This document shows positions 1-6,677 of a stretch of DNA of 8,422 nucleotides, piece after piece; the first letter of the stretch is position 1, and every line of letters begins with the position of its first letter. The stretch spans positions 1 through 8,422 of the forward strand of contig DAOVRJ010000101.1 of the NCBI GenBank assembly GCA_030628225.1, in the 5' to 3' direction. The stretch is from Candidatus Zixiibacteriota bacterium. GTDB lineage: Bacteria; SM23-81. The notes beneath the pieces were generated by a model. That model saw only the letters and a list, made by a program, of their open reading frames with translations. It had not been told where the DNA came from and did not search any database. Both the position numbers and the translations under genes were made by a program.

Positions 1-912
1 ATTTTTGAGCCCATGGTCATTTTTTTTACCAGGTTGAAAATCCCAAAGTTCTTTGCCTTCCTGATTACGCTTATCATCGTATTCGTCATTCTCTATCTGG
101 TGGGACTCATTGTTTTAGCCAGCGTGGCATCGTTTACAGAGGAGTTTCCTAAATACCAGGTGAAGCTCAATGCAATGTACAAAAGCATCATCGGAAATCT
201 CAAAATCCCCCATGAACAGGTGCAAAGCTACATCGAGAAGATAAAATGGACCAAGGTGTGGGAAAACCTGTCGCTGACGTCCTTTTTAACCTCTACTGTG
301 GGCTCTTTTATCAATTTCATGGTTAATCTCTTTTTGGTGCTGCTTTTTACACTTTACATAGTGCTCGGCAAAGAGCATCTCATGTCGCAAGTTTGCCGGG
401 CATTTCCCGGCGACAGGGCAGAAAAAACCAAGCAGGTTATCCAGAATTTGAACGCCGGCGTGCAGAAATATCTGGTGGCCAAAACGCTCATCAGTCTGGG
501 TACTGGAATTGTGGCTACGATTATTCTTCTGATATTTGACGTTGACTTTGCGATCCTCTGGGGAATGCTCACTTTCTTGCTGAATTTCATCCCCAATATT
601 GGCTCGGTAATTGCCACAATTCCGCCGATTTTTGTGGCCTTTTTTCAATATGGCTCAATATTTCCGGCCGTATGGATCGCCATTTTACTGGTGGGTACAC
701 AGATGACTATGGGCAATCTTATTGAGCCCAGAGTGATGGGTAAAAGCCTGAATTTGAATCCGCTGGTGGTTATCATCTCGTTGATTTTCTGGGGATTTAT
801 TTGGGGACCTGTGGGGATGGTTTTGGCTGTGCCAATTTCAGCCACTATACAGATAATCTGTGCCAACATCGATCCTTTAAAACCGGTCAGCATTTTAATG
901 GGAGGCGAATAA
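1..912 (+). CDS. AI-2E/PerM-family transporter, 5'-truncated by window edge
   Basis: The C-terminal part of a multi-pass inner-membrane protein of the AI-2E family (TqsA/YdiK/PerM-like). Some members are linked to autoinducer-2 export or to ion antiport, but the substrate of most is unknown. Visible hallmarks are an early hydrophobic helix (about residues 15-40), a polar amphipathic stretch (about 45-90), and the conserved C-terminal block 'FIPNIGSVIATIPPI', then 'IEPRVMGKSLNLNPLVVI' and 'WGPVGMVLAVPI'. Those three motifs are diagnostic of the family. The frame is open from base 1 (I-F-E-P-M...), and family members usually have about 340-370 residues with further helices before this point. 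The ATG at 13 is therefore probably internal and the true start lies upstream of the window. The stop is TAA at 910-912. A 90-base gap separates it from the nuclease gene downstream. Family assignment is confident; substrate is not inferable. Confidence 0.9.
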   Translation: MFEPMVIFFTRLKIPKFFAFLITLIIVFVILYLVGLIVLASVASFTEEFPKYQVKLNAMYKSIIGNLKIPHEQVQSYIEKIKWTKVWENLSLTSFLTSTVGSFINFMVNLFLVLLFTLYIVLGKEHLMSQVCRAFPGDRAEKTKQVIQNLNAGVQKYLVAKTLISLGTGIVATIILLIFDVDFAILWGMLTFLLNFIPNIGSVIATIPPIFVAFFQYGSIFPAVWIAILLVGTQMTMGNLIEPRVMGKSLNLNPLVVIISLIFWGFIWGPVGMVLAVPISATIQIICANIDPLKPVSILMGGE

Positions 913-993
913 GCTGTTTGCTAATATGTAAATTCGAATCTCCCGTAGCCTCAAAGCATGAAGGTATGCGGGACACAAGGGACTCATTATCGT

Positions 994-999
994 GGAGGA
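994..999 (+). promoter_or_regulatory. Ribosome binding site that fixes the start of the beta-CASP nuclease gene
   Basis: GGAGGA lies just upstream of the ATG at 1003. The in-frame ATG at 958 has no comparable site, and the 15 residues it would add do not match the family, whose proteins begin with a strand like 'MRISFLGGVRTVTGS'. The site therefore selects 1003. Confidence 0.7.
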
Positions 1000-1002
1000 T
1001 TC

Positions 1003-2394
1003 ATGCGTATTTCCTTTCTAGGCGGGGTGCGAACCGTAACGGGATCAATGCATGTCGTTGAGGCCAATAATAAGAGAATATTGCTCGACTGCGGTCTGTT
1101 CCAGGGAAGAAGAAAAGAGGCCCAACAGAAAAATCGGCATCTGCCTTTTGAGGAGCAGATGATCGATGCCATGATCCTCTCCCATGCCCATATCGATCAC
1201 TCTGGCAACATACCTAACCTGGTTAAAAATGGATATGTCGGTCCCATTTATGCCACTCATGCCACCGTGGATCTTTGCCGATCGATGTTGGCAGATAGCG
1301 GTTATATCCAGGAAAAGGATGCGGAATACGTCAATAAAAAACGGGCTAAAAGAGGTCAGCCACCGGTTGAACCTATTTACACACAAAAGGATGCGCTGGC
1401 GGCGATGGATAGTTTTGTGGGACAGCCTTATGGAAAGAGCTTTTCCGTGGCCGATGGGGTACAGGCCACATTTTACGATGCCGGCCATGTTCTGGGATCA
1501 GCGCTGACGAAATTAACGATATCGGAAAATGGGCGCACCCTCAGTTTGGGCTATATAGTGGATCTGGGAAGGAGTAACTTACCCATTTTAAGGGATCCTG
1601 TTATAATCGAGGATCTGGATTTCATCATCATTGAAAGTACCTACGGCGGCCGCTTGCACGACAGCATTGACGTCGCCGAAGAGCAACTCTATCAGGTGGT
1701 CCATCGTACCGTCGCACGCGGTGGCAAGATCATCATTCCCTCCTTTGCTCTGGAGAGAACTCAGGAAATAGTCTATTCCCTCAATAATCTTTGGAACGCG
1801 AAAAAGCTTCCTAGAATTCAGGTGTTTGTCGATAGTCCATTGGCCGTTAACATAACCGAGGTATTTAAAGCACACCCGGAATGTTTCGATAAGGAAACGC
1901 TGGCCGTTTATAAATACGATGACGACCCCTTCGGTTTCGATAAATTAAGTTATGTTCGCGATGTGCAGAAATCTAAAGAGATAAATTCACTGAGAGATTC
2001 CTGTATTATCATCTCAGCTTCGGGGATGTGCGAGGCAGGGCGTGTTTTACATCATTTAAAGAACAATGTGGGAAAATCCCAAAACACCGTGCTCATCGTC
2101 GGGTTTATGGCCTCCAATACGTTAGGTCGCAAATTGTTGGAAAAGTGGCCCAGAGTGAAGATATTTGGTGAGGAATACAATGTGCGGGCCGAAATCGTGG
2201 TCATAGATGCTTTCAGCGCTCACGCAGATCGTGATGGTTTAATAGGATATGTTCGTGGAGCACAGAAGAATGTGCGTGGGGTTTTCCTGGTTCATGGAGA
2301 GGAAAGCCAGGGCTATGCATTGGCCGAGGGCCTGAAAGAAGCCGGCATCGACAAGGTAAAAGTTCCCCATCCCGGAGAGTCGGTAGACCTTTGA
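1003..2394 (+). CDS. MBL-fold / beta-CASP RNA-specific metallo-hydrolase
   Basis: A 463-residue protein of the metallo-beta-lactamase fold with a beta-CASP insert, the CPSF73/YsH1-like group of RNA endo/exonucleases, acting in the cytoplasm on RNA with two zinc ions. Starting at 1003, the metal motif HxHxDH is seen as 'SHAHIDHSGNIP' (H61, H63, D65, H66). Next come 'DAGHVLGSA' (H162), 'VDLGRSNLPIL' (D187) and 'ESTYGGRLH'. The beta-CASP part follows, with 'DSPLA' and 'SASGMCEAGRVLHHL'. The closing motifs are 'FSAHADRDGL' (H407) and 'VHGEESQ' (H431). Length and motif order are normal, so the enzyme looks complete. One small oddity is 'IVDLGR' where relatives usually have 'SGDLGR'; the metal-binding Asp is kept. 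Neighbours give no specific partner. A role in RNA maturation or decay is known for the family and inferred here. Confidence 0.93.
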   Translation: MRISFLGGVRTVTGSMHVVEANNKRILLDCGLFQGRRKEAQQKNRHLPFEEQMIDAMILSHAHIDHSGNIPNLVKNGYVGPIYATHATVDLCRSMLADSGYIQEKDAEYVNKKRAKRGQPPVEPIYTQKDALAAMDSFVGQPYGKSFSVADGVQATFYDAGHVLGSALTKLTISENGRTLSLGYIVDLGRSNLPILRDPVIIEDLDFIIIESTYGGRLHDSIDVAEEQLYQVVHRTVARGGKIIIPSFALERTQEIVYSLNNLWNAKKLPRIQVFVDSPLAVNITEVFKAHPECFDKETLAVYKYDDDPFGFDKLSYVRDVQKSKEINSLRDSCIIISASGMCEAGRVLHHLKNNVGKSQNTVLIVGFMASNTLGRKLLEKWPRVKIFGEEYNVRAEIVVIDAFSAHADRDGLIGYVRGAQKNVRGVFLVHGEESQGYALAEGLKEAGIDKVKVPHPGESVDL

Positions 2395-2439
2395 CGTGAG
2401 CTGAGATATGTAAGTATATGGGTATAAAAGGATGCTGAG

Positions 2440-3246
2440 ATGGACAAATATCTGCAAGCCAACCGCGATCTCTGGAATGATCTGACGCCAATTCATGCCG
2501 CATCCCGGTTTTATGACCTGGAGGGATTCAAGAAGGGCAAATGCGTCTTGATGGATATCGATCGTGAGGAGGTCGGCGACGTCGCTGGAAAGAGCCTGCT
2601 GCATCTGCAGTGTCACTTCGGGCTTGATACCTTGTCCTGGGCCAGACTTGGGGCTAAGGTCACCGGCATGGATTTCTCCGATGAGGCAATTGCCCTGGCC
2701 GGTTCCCTGGCGGCGGAGCTGGGTATTCCGGCTCAGTTCTTCTGTTGTAACCTATACGACCTGCCCACGGTTCTTTCGGGCAAGTTCGACATCGTCTTTA
2801 CTTCTGGTGGTGTGCTTTCCTGGCTGCCGGACCTGCGGCGCTGGGCGGAAATAATAGCGAATTTCCTCGAGCCAGGCGGTTTTTTCTACATTCGTGAGGA
2901 TCACCCCGTGGCTTACATCTTCGATGATGCCGAAGGTCTTAAAGCCCCTGTGGTGCGGTATCCATACTTTCACTCGCCTGTGCCCATGCGATTTGAAGAC
3001 CAGGGGAGCTATGCCGACAGGACAGCCAAGATTCGCAGCGTTAGCCATGAATGGGCTCACAGCCTGGCCGACGTCGTGAACTCTCTTCTCGCCGCTGGCC
3101 TGCGCATCGAGTACCTGCACGAATTCCCCTACAGCACATATAGATCGCTTCCCTTTCTGAAAAAAGGGAAAGACGGGTTATGGCGATTTCTGGATTCGCC
3201 TGACAGCTTGCCGTTGATGTTCTCGATAAAAGCGCTGAGGACTTAA
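2440..3246 (+). CDS. Class I SAM-dependent methyltransferase
   Basis: A 268-residue cytoplasmic methyltransferase with a Rossmann-type SAM fold. Motif I is the variant 'LLHLQCHFGLDTLSWARLGA' (about residues 53-72), in which the usual GxGxG is replaced by QCHFGLD. It is followed by the acidic residue of the second strand in 'VTGMDFS' (D78). 'FDIVFTSGGVLSWLPDL' (116-132) and 'LEPGGFFYI' (143-151) match later core strands. The Q-C-H-F-G-L-D form is common in a widespread but functionally vague bacterial family, so substrate cannot be named. The start is supported by AAAAGGA at 2426-2432, seven bases before ATG. It begins 45 bases after the nuclease gene and could be co-transcribed with it. Its middle part looks richer in G+C than the first gene, by eye only. 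Confidence 0.9.
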   Translation: MDKYLQANRDLWNDLTPIHAASRFYDLEGFKKGKCVLMDIDREEVGDVAGKSLLHLQCHFGLDTLSWARLGAKVTGMDFSDEAIALAGSLAAELGIPAQFFCCNLYDLPTVLSGKFDIVFTSGGVLSWLPDLRRWAEIIANFLEPGGFFYIREDHPVAYIFDDAEGLKAPVVRYPYFHSPVPMRFEDQGSYADRTAKIRSVSHEWAHSLADVVNSLLAAGLRIEYLHEFPYSTYRSLPFLKKGKDGLWRFLDSPDSLPLMFSIKALRT

Positions 3247-3320
3247 AGCAAAAAAGAAATTGTGCATCAAGATGCCTGCATGTCATGGGAGGGGATCGTC
3301 GGATCGCCATCTCAGTTGCC

Positions 3321-3325
3321 AGGGG
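3321..3325 (+). promoter_or_regulatory. Ribosome binding site that decides the start of the SH3-HIT gene
   Basis: AGGGG sits six bases before the ATG at 3332. The frame is open further upstream to a TTG at 3260 and an ATG at 3272, but neither has a good Shine-Dalgarno sequence. The extra residues (Cys/His-rich, no domain match) look untranslated. An ATG at 3347 is a weaker alternative. Confidence 0.55.
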
Positions 3326-3331
3326 TTTTTT

Positions 3332-4120
3332 ATGAAAAAAAGGTCTATGGAATCGGAGGGCGATAAAAGTGGGATCAGGGAAAAAATCTGTCGAGTGATT
3401 TTCAATTATCAATCGGTTTATGCACAGCCCCTTGCCGTGCATGCCGGAGAAAAACTCAGAGTCGGTGAGAGGAAGAGCAAGTGGAGCGGTTGGGTCTGGT
3501 GCACGAATCAAAAGGGGCAGAGTGGGTGGGTGCCGGAAAGGTATGTTGAGCGAAGCGGCAATAGCTGCACAGCACGCTGCGACTATGATGCTTCCGAGCT
3601 TTCAGTGCATACTGGAGAGGAGCTGATCGTCGGCCGCGAGGAAAGCGGCTGGATTTGGTGTACGAACCAAAAGGGGCAGAGTGGGTGGGTGCCCGCGGAG
3701 AATATGGAGCTGATATCCACACGCCGACAGATCCATGCTCATGAAGGGGAAGGGTGTGCTTTTTGTAATGTTCCACAAGCTCGTGTTATCCGCGAAAATG
3801 AGTTGGCCTTTGTCATAAGGGACGACTTTCCCGTGACCCCTCTGCACACTTTGATTATCCCGAAAAGGCACGTATCAGGTTATTTCGACCTGAATTCTCC
3901 CGAGATCAGCGCCTGCCAAAAACTTTTGGCAGAAACAAGGGATGAGATCCTTTCCGCAGACAGCAGCGTAAAGGGATTTAATATCGGCGTGAATCAAGGC
4001 GCTGTCGCCGGCCAGACAATTTTTCACTGTCACATACATCTGATTCCCAGAAGAGAAGGAGATGTGCAAAAACCGCAAGGCGGGATTCGCCATGTAATTC
4101 CGGGAAAAGGTTGCTACTGA
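3332..4120 (+). CDS. Tandem SH3 - HIT domain fusion protein
   Basis: A 262-residue, probably cytoplasmic protein with three domains. SH3-1 spans about residues 23-71 and SH3-2 about 80-126. Both resemble eukaryote-type SH3 domains, with an 'ALYDY'-like opening ('ARCDYDASELSVHTGEEL'), a core Trp pair and 'GWVPE/AxY/N'. The HIT domain spans about 139-256. It begins with a zinc-type CxxC ('CAFCN', C142/C145) and carries 'NIGVNQGAVAGQTIFHCHIH': the HxHxH triad is H232, H234 and H236, with H234 the expected nucleophile. It ends in 'GGIRHVIPGK', as in free-standing HIT hydrolases. HIT enzymes hydrolyse or transfer nucleoside phosphates such as dinucleoside polyphosphates, AMP-lysine or AMP-amides. 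Two-SH3 proteins of about 115 residues are known as stand-alone bacterial proteins, so this looks like a fusion of two usually separate genes. The SH3 ligand is unknown. No frameshift or stop interrupts the joint. Confidence 0.88.
   Translation: MKKRSMESEGDKSGIREKICRVIFNYQSVYAQPLAVHAGEKLRVGERKSKWSGWVWCTNQKGQSGWVPERYVERSGNSCTARCDYDASELSVHTGEELIVGREESGWIWCTNQKGQSGWVPAENMELISTRRQIHAHEGEGCAFCNVPQARVIRENELAFVIRDDFPVTPLHTLIIPKRHVSGYFDLNSPEISACQKLLAETRDEILSADSSVKGFNIGVNQGAVAGQTIFHCHIHLIPRREGDVQKPQGGIRHVIPGKGCY
3497..3534 (+). repeat. Internal coding repeat, copy 1 (SH3-1 core)
   Basis: The 38 bases encode W-C-T-N-Q-K-G-Q-S-G-W-V-P. They match copy 2 at 3656-3693 at 36 of 38 positions, counted directly, and both differences are synonymous (TGC/TGT, AAT/AAC). 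The copies are 159 bases apart, exactly 53 codons. Sequence on either side diverges strongly. Confidence 0.9.
3656..3693 (+). repeat. Internal coding repeat, copy 2 (SH3-2 core)
   Basis: The partner of the copy at 3497-3534, with identical protein sequence and two silent base differences. It sits at the equivalent place in the second SH3 domain, so the pair marks either a domain duplication with local gene conversion or strong constraint on this loop and strand. Confidence 0.9.
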
Positions 4121-4198
4121 GTCGAAGCCCTACGATGTGGACAGGTGAAACCCGTTGCTTTCGCTGATCAAACAGTGGGGATTTCAAGGGCGGGTGTG

Positions 4199-4244
4199 AT
4201 GAGATTTCTCATAGGCTGTTTGTTGTGCTGAGTGCAGGTCTCAG
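4199..4244 (+). other. Intergenic inverted repeats with a possible 10-codon reading frame
   Basis: The 226-base gap at 4121-4346 has no clear gene. It contains the perfect inverted repeat ATGAGA-TT-TCTCAT at 4199-4212. A second small stem follows, CTGAG (4228-4232) with CTCAG (4240-4244) and a 7-base loop. The first repeat also opens a short frame at 4199-4231, M-R-F-L-I-G-C-L-L-C then TGA, which resembles the start of an exported protein but stops at once. No U-tract follows either stem, so a terminator is not supported. No convincing -35/-10 pair was seen in the gap. Confidence 0.3.
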
Positions 4245-4346
4245 TAAAAAGCTCATAGAACAAAACGATCAAGGTTGAGCAGAAAGATTGTGCCGGAACA
4301 TCTGCAAAGTCACTGTGAGGACGATTCAGAGAAAGGGAACGGCAGA

Positions 4347-6593
4347 ATGAGACGGTTCTTGTTTGGGAATTTACTCATCTTTCTATTAATCAGCATGGCG
4401 ATCAATCTCACATTTGCCAAGCAAAGAGACGAGGGAATCCGGACAGACATCTCGGTTTGTCCCAGCGGCAAGATCATTCACAGATGCGCGAGTGGTGAGG
4501 CCAAGGCGCGGTCTAAAAACGGCTCGTTCTGGTGCCAGTATGAGATCGGACATGTGAGCGACGAGGTGCGTGAGCTTTTGGATTTTAAGCTGTTGGAAAA
4601 TGACCAGCTTCGATTCACCATGGAAAGAGCCCCCGGCTCTGATGTCCACATCTCCAATTCGGGCATCGTCGCTTTTGTGAATATGAGAAATCACTACAAT
4701 AATGAAGTGACGATCAGTTTTTATTCAAAGCATGGTCGGTATATCTATTCCGAAACTTTTTACGGAGCATTTCTATTTGGATTTAGCCCGAAAGGAGAAA
4801 AATTCGGCGTAGGGACACCTGCTTATCTGTATGTCGTCTCTCTGCCGAATGGTTGCACAGAAGCATTTGAGAAGGGGTTTCAGTTTGACATCTCTGAAGA
4901 TGGGCAGCTTCTTGCTGTGGCCTCACCAAATCGGGTGAAAGTATATTTTCAGAGGGAACTTCTCTGGGAGATCGAAACCGGTCTTTTCTATGCGCGAAAG
5001 ATCAAGATCTCATGCAATAATGAGCGTCTCGCCGTCATCGATAAAAAGCATCTTCAGGTATATTCGCTGGCAGACGGTCATTTGGTCTTTGTCCATACAT
5101 TGAGGGGCAAGGAATCTTATCGTGGCCTCGTTTTTGATCGGAGTAGAATTTTAAGCGGAGTTCACCATCGCCAAAATGGCTTATCCTGGGGTATTTTGCG
5201 AGCATTTAATCAAGAGGGTGAGGTCATTTTTGAAAAGGGACAATCGGCTAAGGAGTATCAGACCTTTAACCATCGGAATCAAAAGGGTAAATTTTCCTCA
5301 AAGTATGAGCAGATCCCATGGCCCTTTGTTCCCTTCGACCAGATACATACCGTTTGGAATTTTTATGAGCAGCACATGGGTGGTTGGGGCGCCGAGTGGT
5401 CCTATCTTCATCAGGGACTGGATATCATCACACCCATCGGCGAACCCACATTCGCCGTGGCAGGGGGCATCGTCAAGTGCGTGCTGACCCTGGGCGGTCC
5501 CTATTACTGGCGCATAGCCATCAGCAAGGAGCAAACGGCCGGGCGATCCAAGGGTTGGCTTTATGCGCATTTGATCGAGAATACCATCCAGTTTGATGTG
5601 GGAGATACTGTGCAGATCCACGATTACCTGGGGGACATCATCCAGTGGCACGAGGACTGGGGGCATATTCACTTTGTGGAGATACAGGATTCGGGTCTGG
5701 TCTGGCAATATGACGACGACGAATGGGGTATTTCCTATAATCCGCTGCTGTCTTTGGAGCCGGACACTGACTTTTTCCCGCCGATCATCGAGAATGTTTT
5801 TATAAGCTCAAAATTTGGCTTTTGTCTCAATGAAACCAGCATCTATCTCAACCCGGATAGCCTGTATGGTGATATCGATATCATCGCCAGGATCAAGGAT
5901 TATGTGGGCTACTCGGAATGGGAGCAACCTGCCTTTGAGACGTACTACTGGGTGAAGAAAATGCCTGAAGGTGAGCTGGTTTTCCGGCGAACTCTGGGAC
6001 AGATCTTGAACCATTCGTACGATTTTTATGAGTCGGAACATTACGAACCATATGCCACCCTTCTCTACAAAAGAGATGAGTTTCTCATACCCTCGAGCTG
6101 GATGGACGTCCAGCGGAGATACTATCACATCTTGACTAACAACAATGGAGATTCCCTGGCCGAGTTGTCGGAGAAAGATCTGGCTTTTTCAACGACCGAC
6201 TATTCGGATGGCGACTATCGCATTTTTGTAGAGGCTTCCGATGAATATGGTAACTCGAGTGTTGACAGCATGGATGTGAAATTTCGAAACGGTATCGTGG
6301 GCGTGATGTGTCCACAAGAGGTGGGGGCGATGGATTTTCATCTGGCCCGGAATTATCCCAACCCGTTTAATTCACATACCACTATTTCATTTCAACTGCC
6401 CAAGCGGTTGTTTGTGGATCTTTCCGTGTATAATGTCGTTGGACAATTGATGGAAACATTAGTGGACCAAGAGATGCCGCCAGGGTTTCACTGTGTAGAA
6501 TGGAATGGGAGCGATTACAGCTCGGGAGTCTACTTGTACAGGATAACTGCCGGGGAATATTCAGCAACGGGCAAGTGTCTGTTGTTGGAGTGA
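4347..6593 (+). CDS. Secreted propeller-like / M23 metallopeptidase protein with T9SS-type C-terminal domain
   Basis: A 748-residue exported protein. The start at ATG 4347 is preferred because GAAAGGG (4331-4337) lies nine bases upstream and it places a classic signal peptide at the terminus ('MRRFLFGNLLIFLL', likely cleavage after 'TFA'). A TTG at 4275 would bury that signal behind 24 charged residues. Residues about 140-290 hold propeller-like strands ('FSPKGEKFGVG', 'ISEDGQLLAVAS', 'NNERLAVIDKKHLQVYS'). Residues about 345-450 form an M23/LytM domain with all expected site residues: H355 and D359 in 'HQGLDI', H408 in 'YAHL', and H440 and H442 in 'HIHF'. Family members cut peptidoglycan cross-links or glycine-rich peptides, so activity here is plausible. 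Residues about 480-645 look Ig-like ('DGDYRIFVEASDEYGN'). Residues about 656-748 form a C-terminal sorting domain ('NYPNPFNS' at 669-676, 'SVYNVVGQLMETLVD', 'GVYLYRITAG'). Substrate and true location are unproven. Confidence 0.85.
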   Translation: MRRFLFGNLLIFLLISMAINLTFAKQRDEGIRTDISVCPSGKIIHRCASGEAKARSKNGSFWCQYEIGHVSDEVRELLDFKLLENDQLRFTMERAPGSDVHISNSGIVAFVNMRNHYNNEVTISFYSKHGRYIYSETFYGAFLFGFSPKGEKFGVGTPAYLYVVSLPNGCTEAFEKGFQFDISEDGQLLAVASPNRVKVYFQRELLWEIETGLFYARKIKISCNNERLAVIDKKHLQVYSLADGHLVFVHTLRGKESYRGLVFDRSRILSGVHHRQNGLSWGILRAFNQEGEVIFEKGQSAKEYQTFNHRNQKGKFSSKYEQIPWPFVPFDQIHTVWNFYEQHMGGWGAEWSYLHQGLDIITPIGEPTFAVAGGIVKCVLTLGGPYYWRIAISKEQTAGRSKGWLYAHLIENTIQFDVGDTVQIHDYLGDIIQWHEDWGHIHFVEIQDSGLVWQYDDDEWGISYNPLLSLEPDTDFFPPIIENVFISSKFGFCLNETSIYLNPDSLYGDIDIIARIKDYVGYSEWEQPAFETYYWVKKMPEGELVFRRTLGQILNHSYDFYESEHYEPYATLLYKRDEFLIPSSWMDVQRRYYHILTNNNGDSLAELSEKDLAFSTTDYSDGDYRIFVEASDEYGNSSVDSMDVKFRNGIVGVMCPQEVGAMDFHLARNYPNPFNSHTTISFQLPKRLFVDLSVYNVVGQLMETLVDQEMPPGFHCVEWNGSDYSSGVYLYRITAGEYSATGKCLLLE

Positions 6594-6637
6594 GGTGGTG
6601 AGAGGTTTTGGTTATTCTCTCTGATACCAACTGAGTC

Positions 6638-6659
6638 TCCGGGAGAGATTCTCCCCGGA
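6638..6659 (+). other. Strong RNA hairpin between the M23 and GH13 genes
   Basis: TCCGGGAGA (6638-6646) pairs with TCTCCCCGGA (6650-6659), leaving one bulged C and a GAT loop. The stem begins 44 bases after the upstream stop and ends 18 bases before the preferred GH13 start. It is not followed by a run of T, so it is not a standard intrinsic terminator. It may be a processing or attenuation stem, or an imperfect terminator. Confidence 0.45.
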
Positions 6660-6666
6660 CACATGC

Positions 6667-6671
6667 AGGAG
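6667..6671 (+). promoter_or_regulatory. Ribosome binding site that decides the GH13 start
   Basis: AGGAG lies six bases before the ATG at 6678 and three before the ATG at 6675. It falls inside the frame opened by the ATG at 6663. Spacing favours 6678 as the start, with 6675 and 6663 as alternatives that do not change the mature protein. Confidence 0.5.
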
Positions 6672-6677
6672 AAGATG

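Noticed and set aside
286-648. Open frame on the minus strand across the transporter gene.
   Set aside because: It lies wholly inside a gene with clear family motifs and has no ribosome binding site or recognisable protein features, so it is a shadow frame.
913-1002. TAATAT in the gap before the nuclease gene as a -10 box.
   Set aside because: There is no credible -35 or FCB-style upstream element at the right distance, and A/T-rich hexamers are common.
2391-2420. Possible sigma70-like promoter before the methyltransferase gene (TTGACG, 18-base spacer, TATATG).
   Set aside because: The -10 match is poor, the -35 overlaps the end of the nuclease gene, and the implied transcript start would fall at the ribosome binding site. 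Chance is a sufficient explanation.
3264-3275. Small palindrome GCATC-AA-GATGC after the methyltransferase gene as a terminator.
   Set aside because: It has a five-base stem, a two-base loop and no following T-run, which is too weak to support.
3260-3331. N-terminal extension of the SH3-HIT protein from a TTG or upstream ATG.
   Set aside because: It has no good ribosome binding site and no domain content, while AGGGG with ATG at 3332 fits much better.
4275-4346. N-terminal extension of the M23 protein from TTG at 4275.
   Set aside because: It would put 24 polar residues in front of a textbook signal peptide, while GAAAGGG precedes the ATG at 4347.
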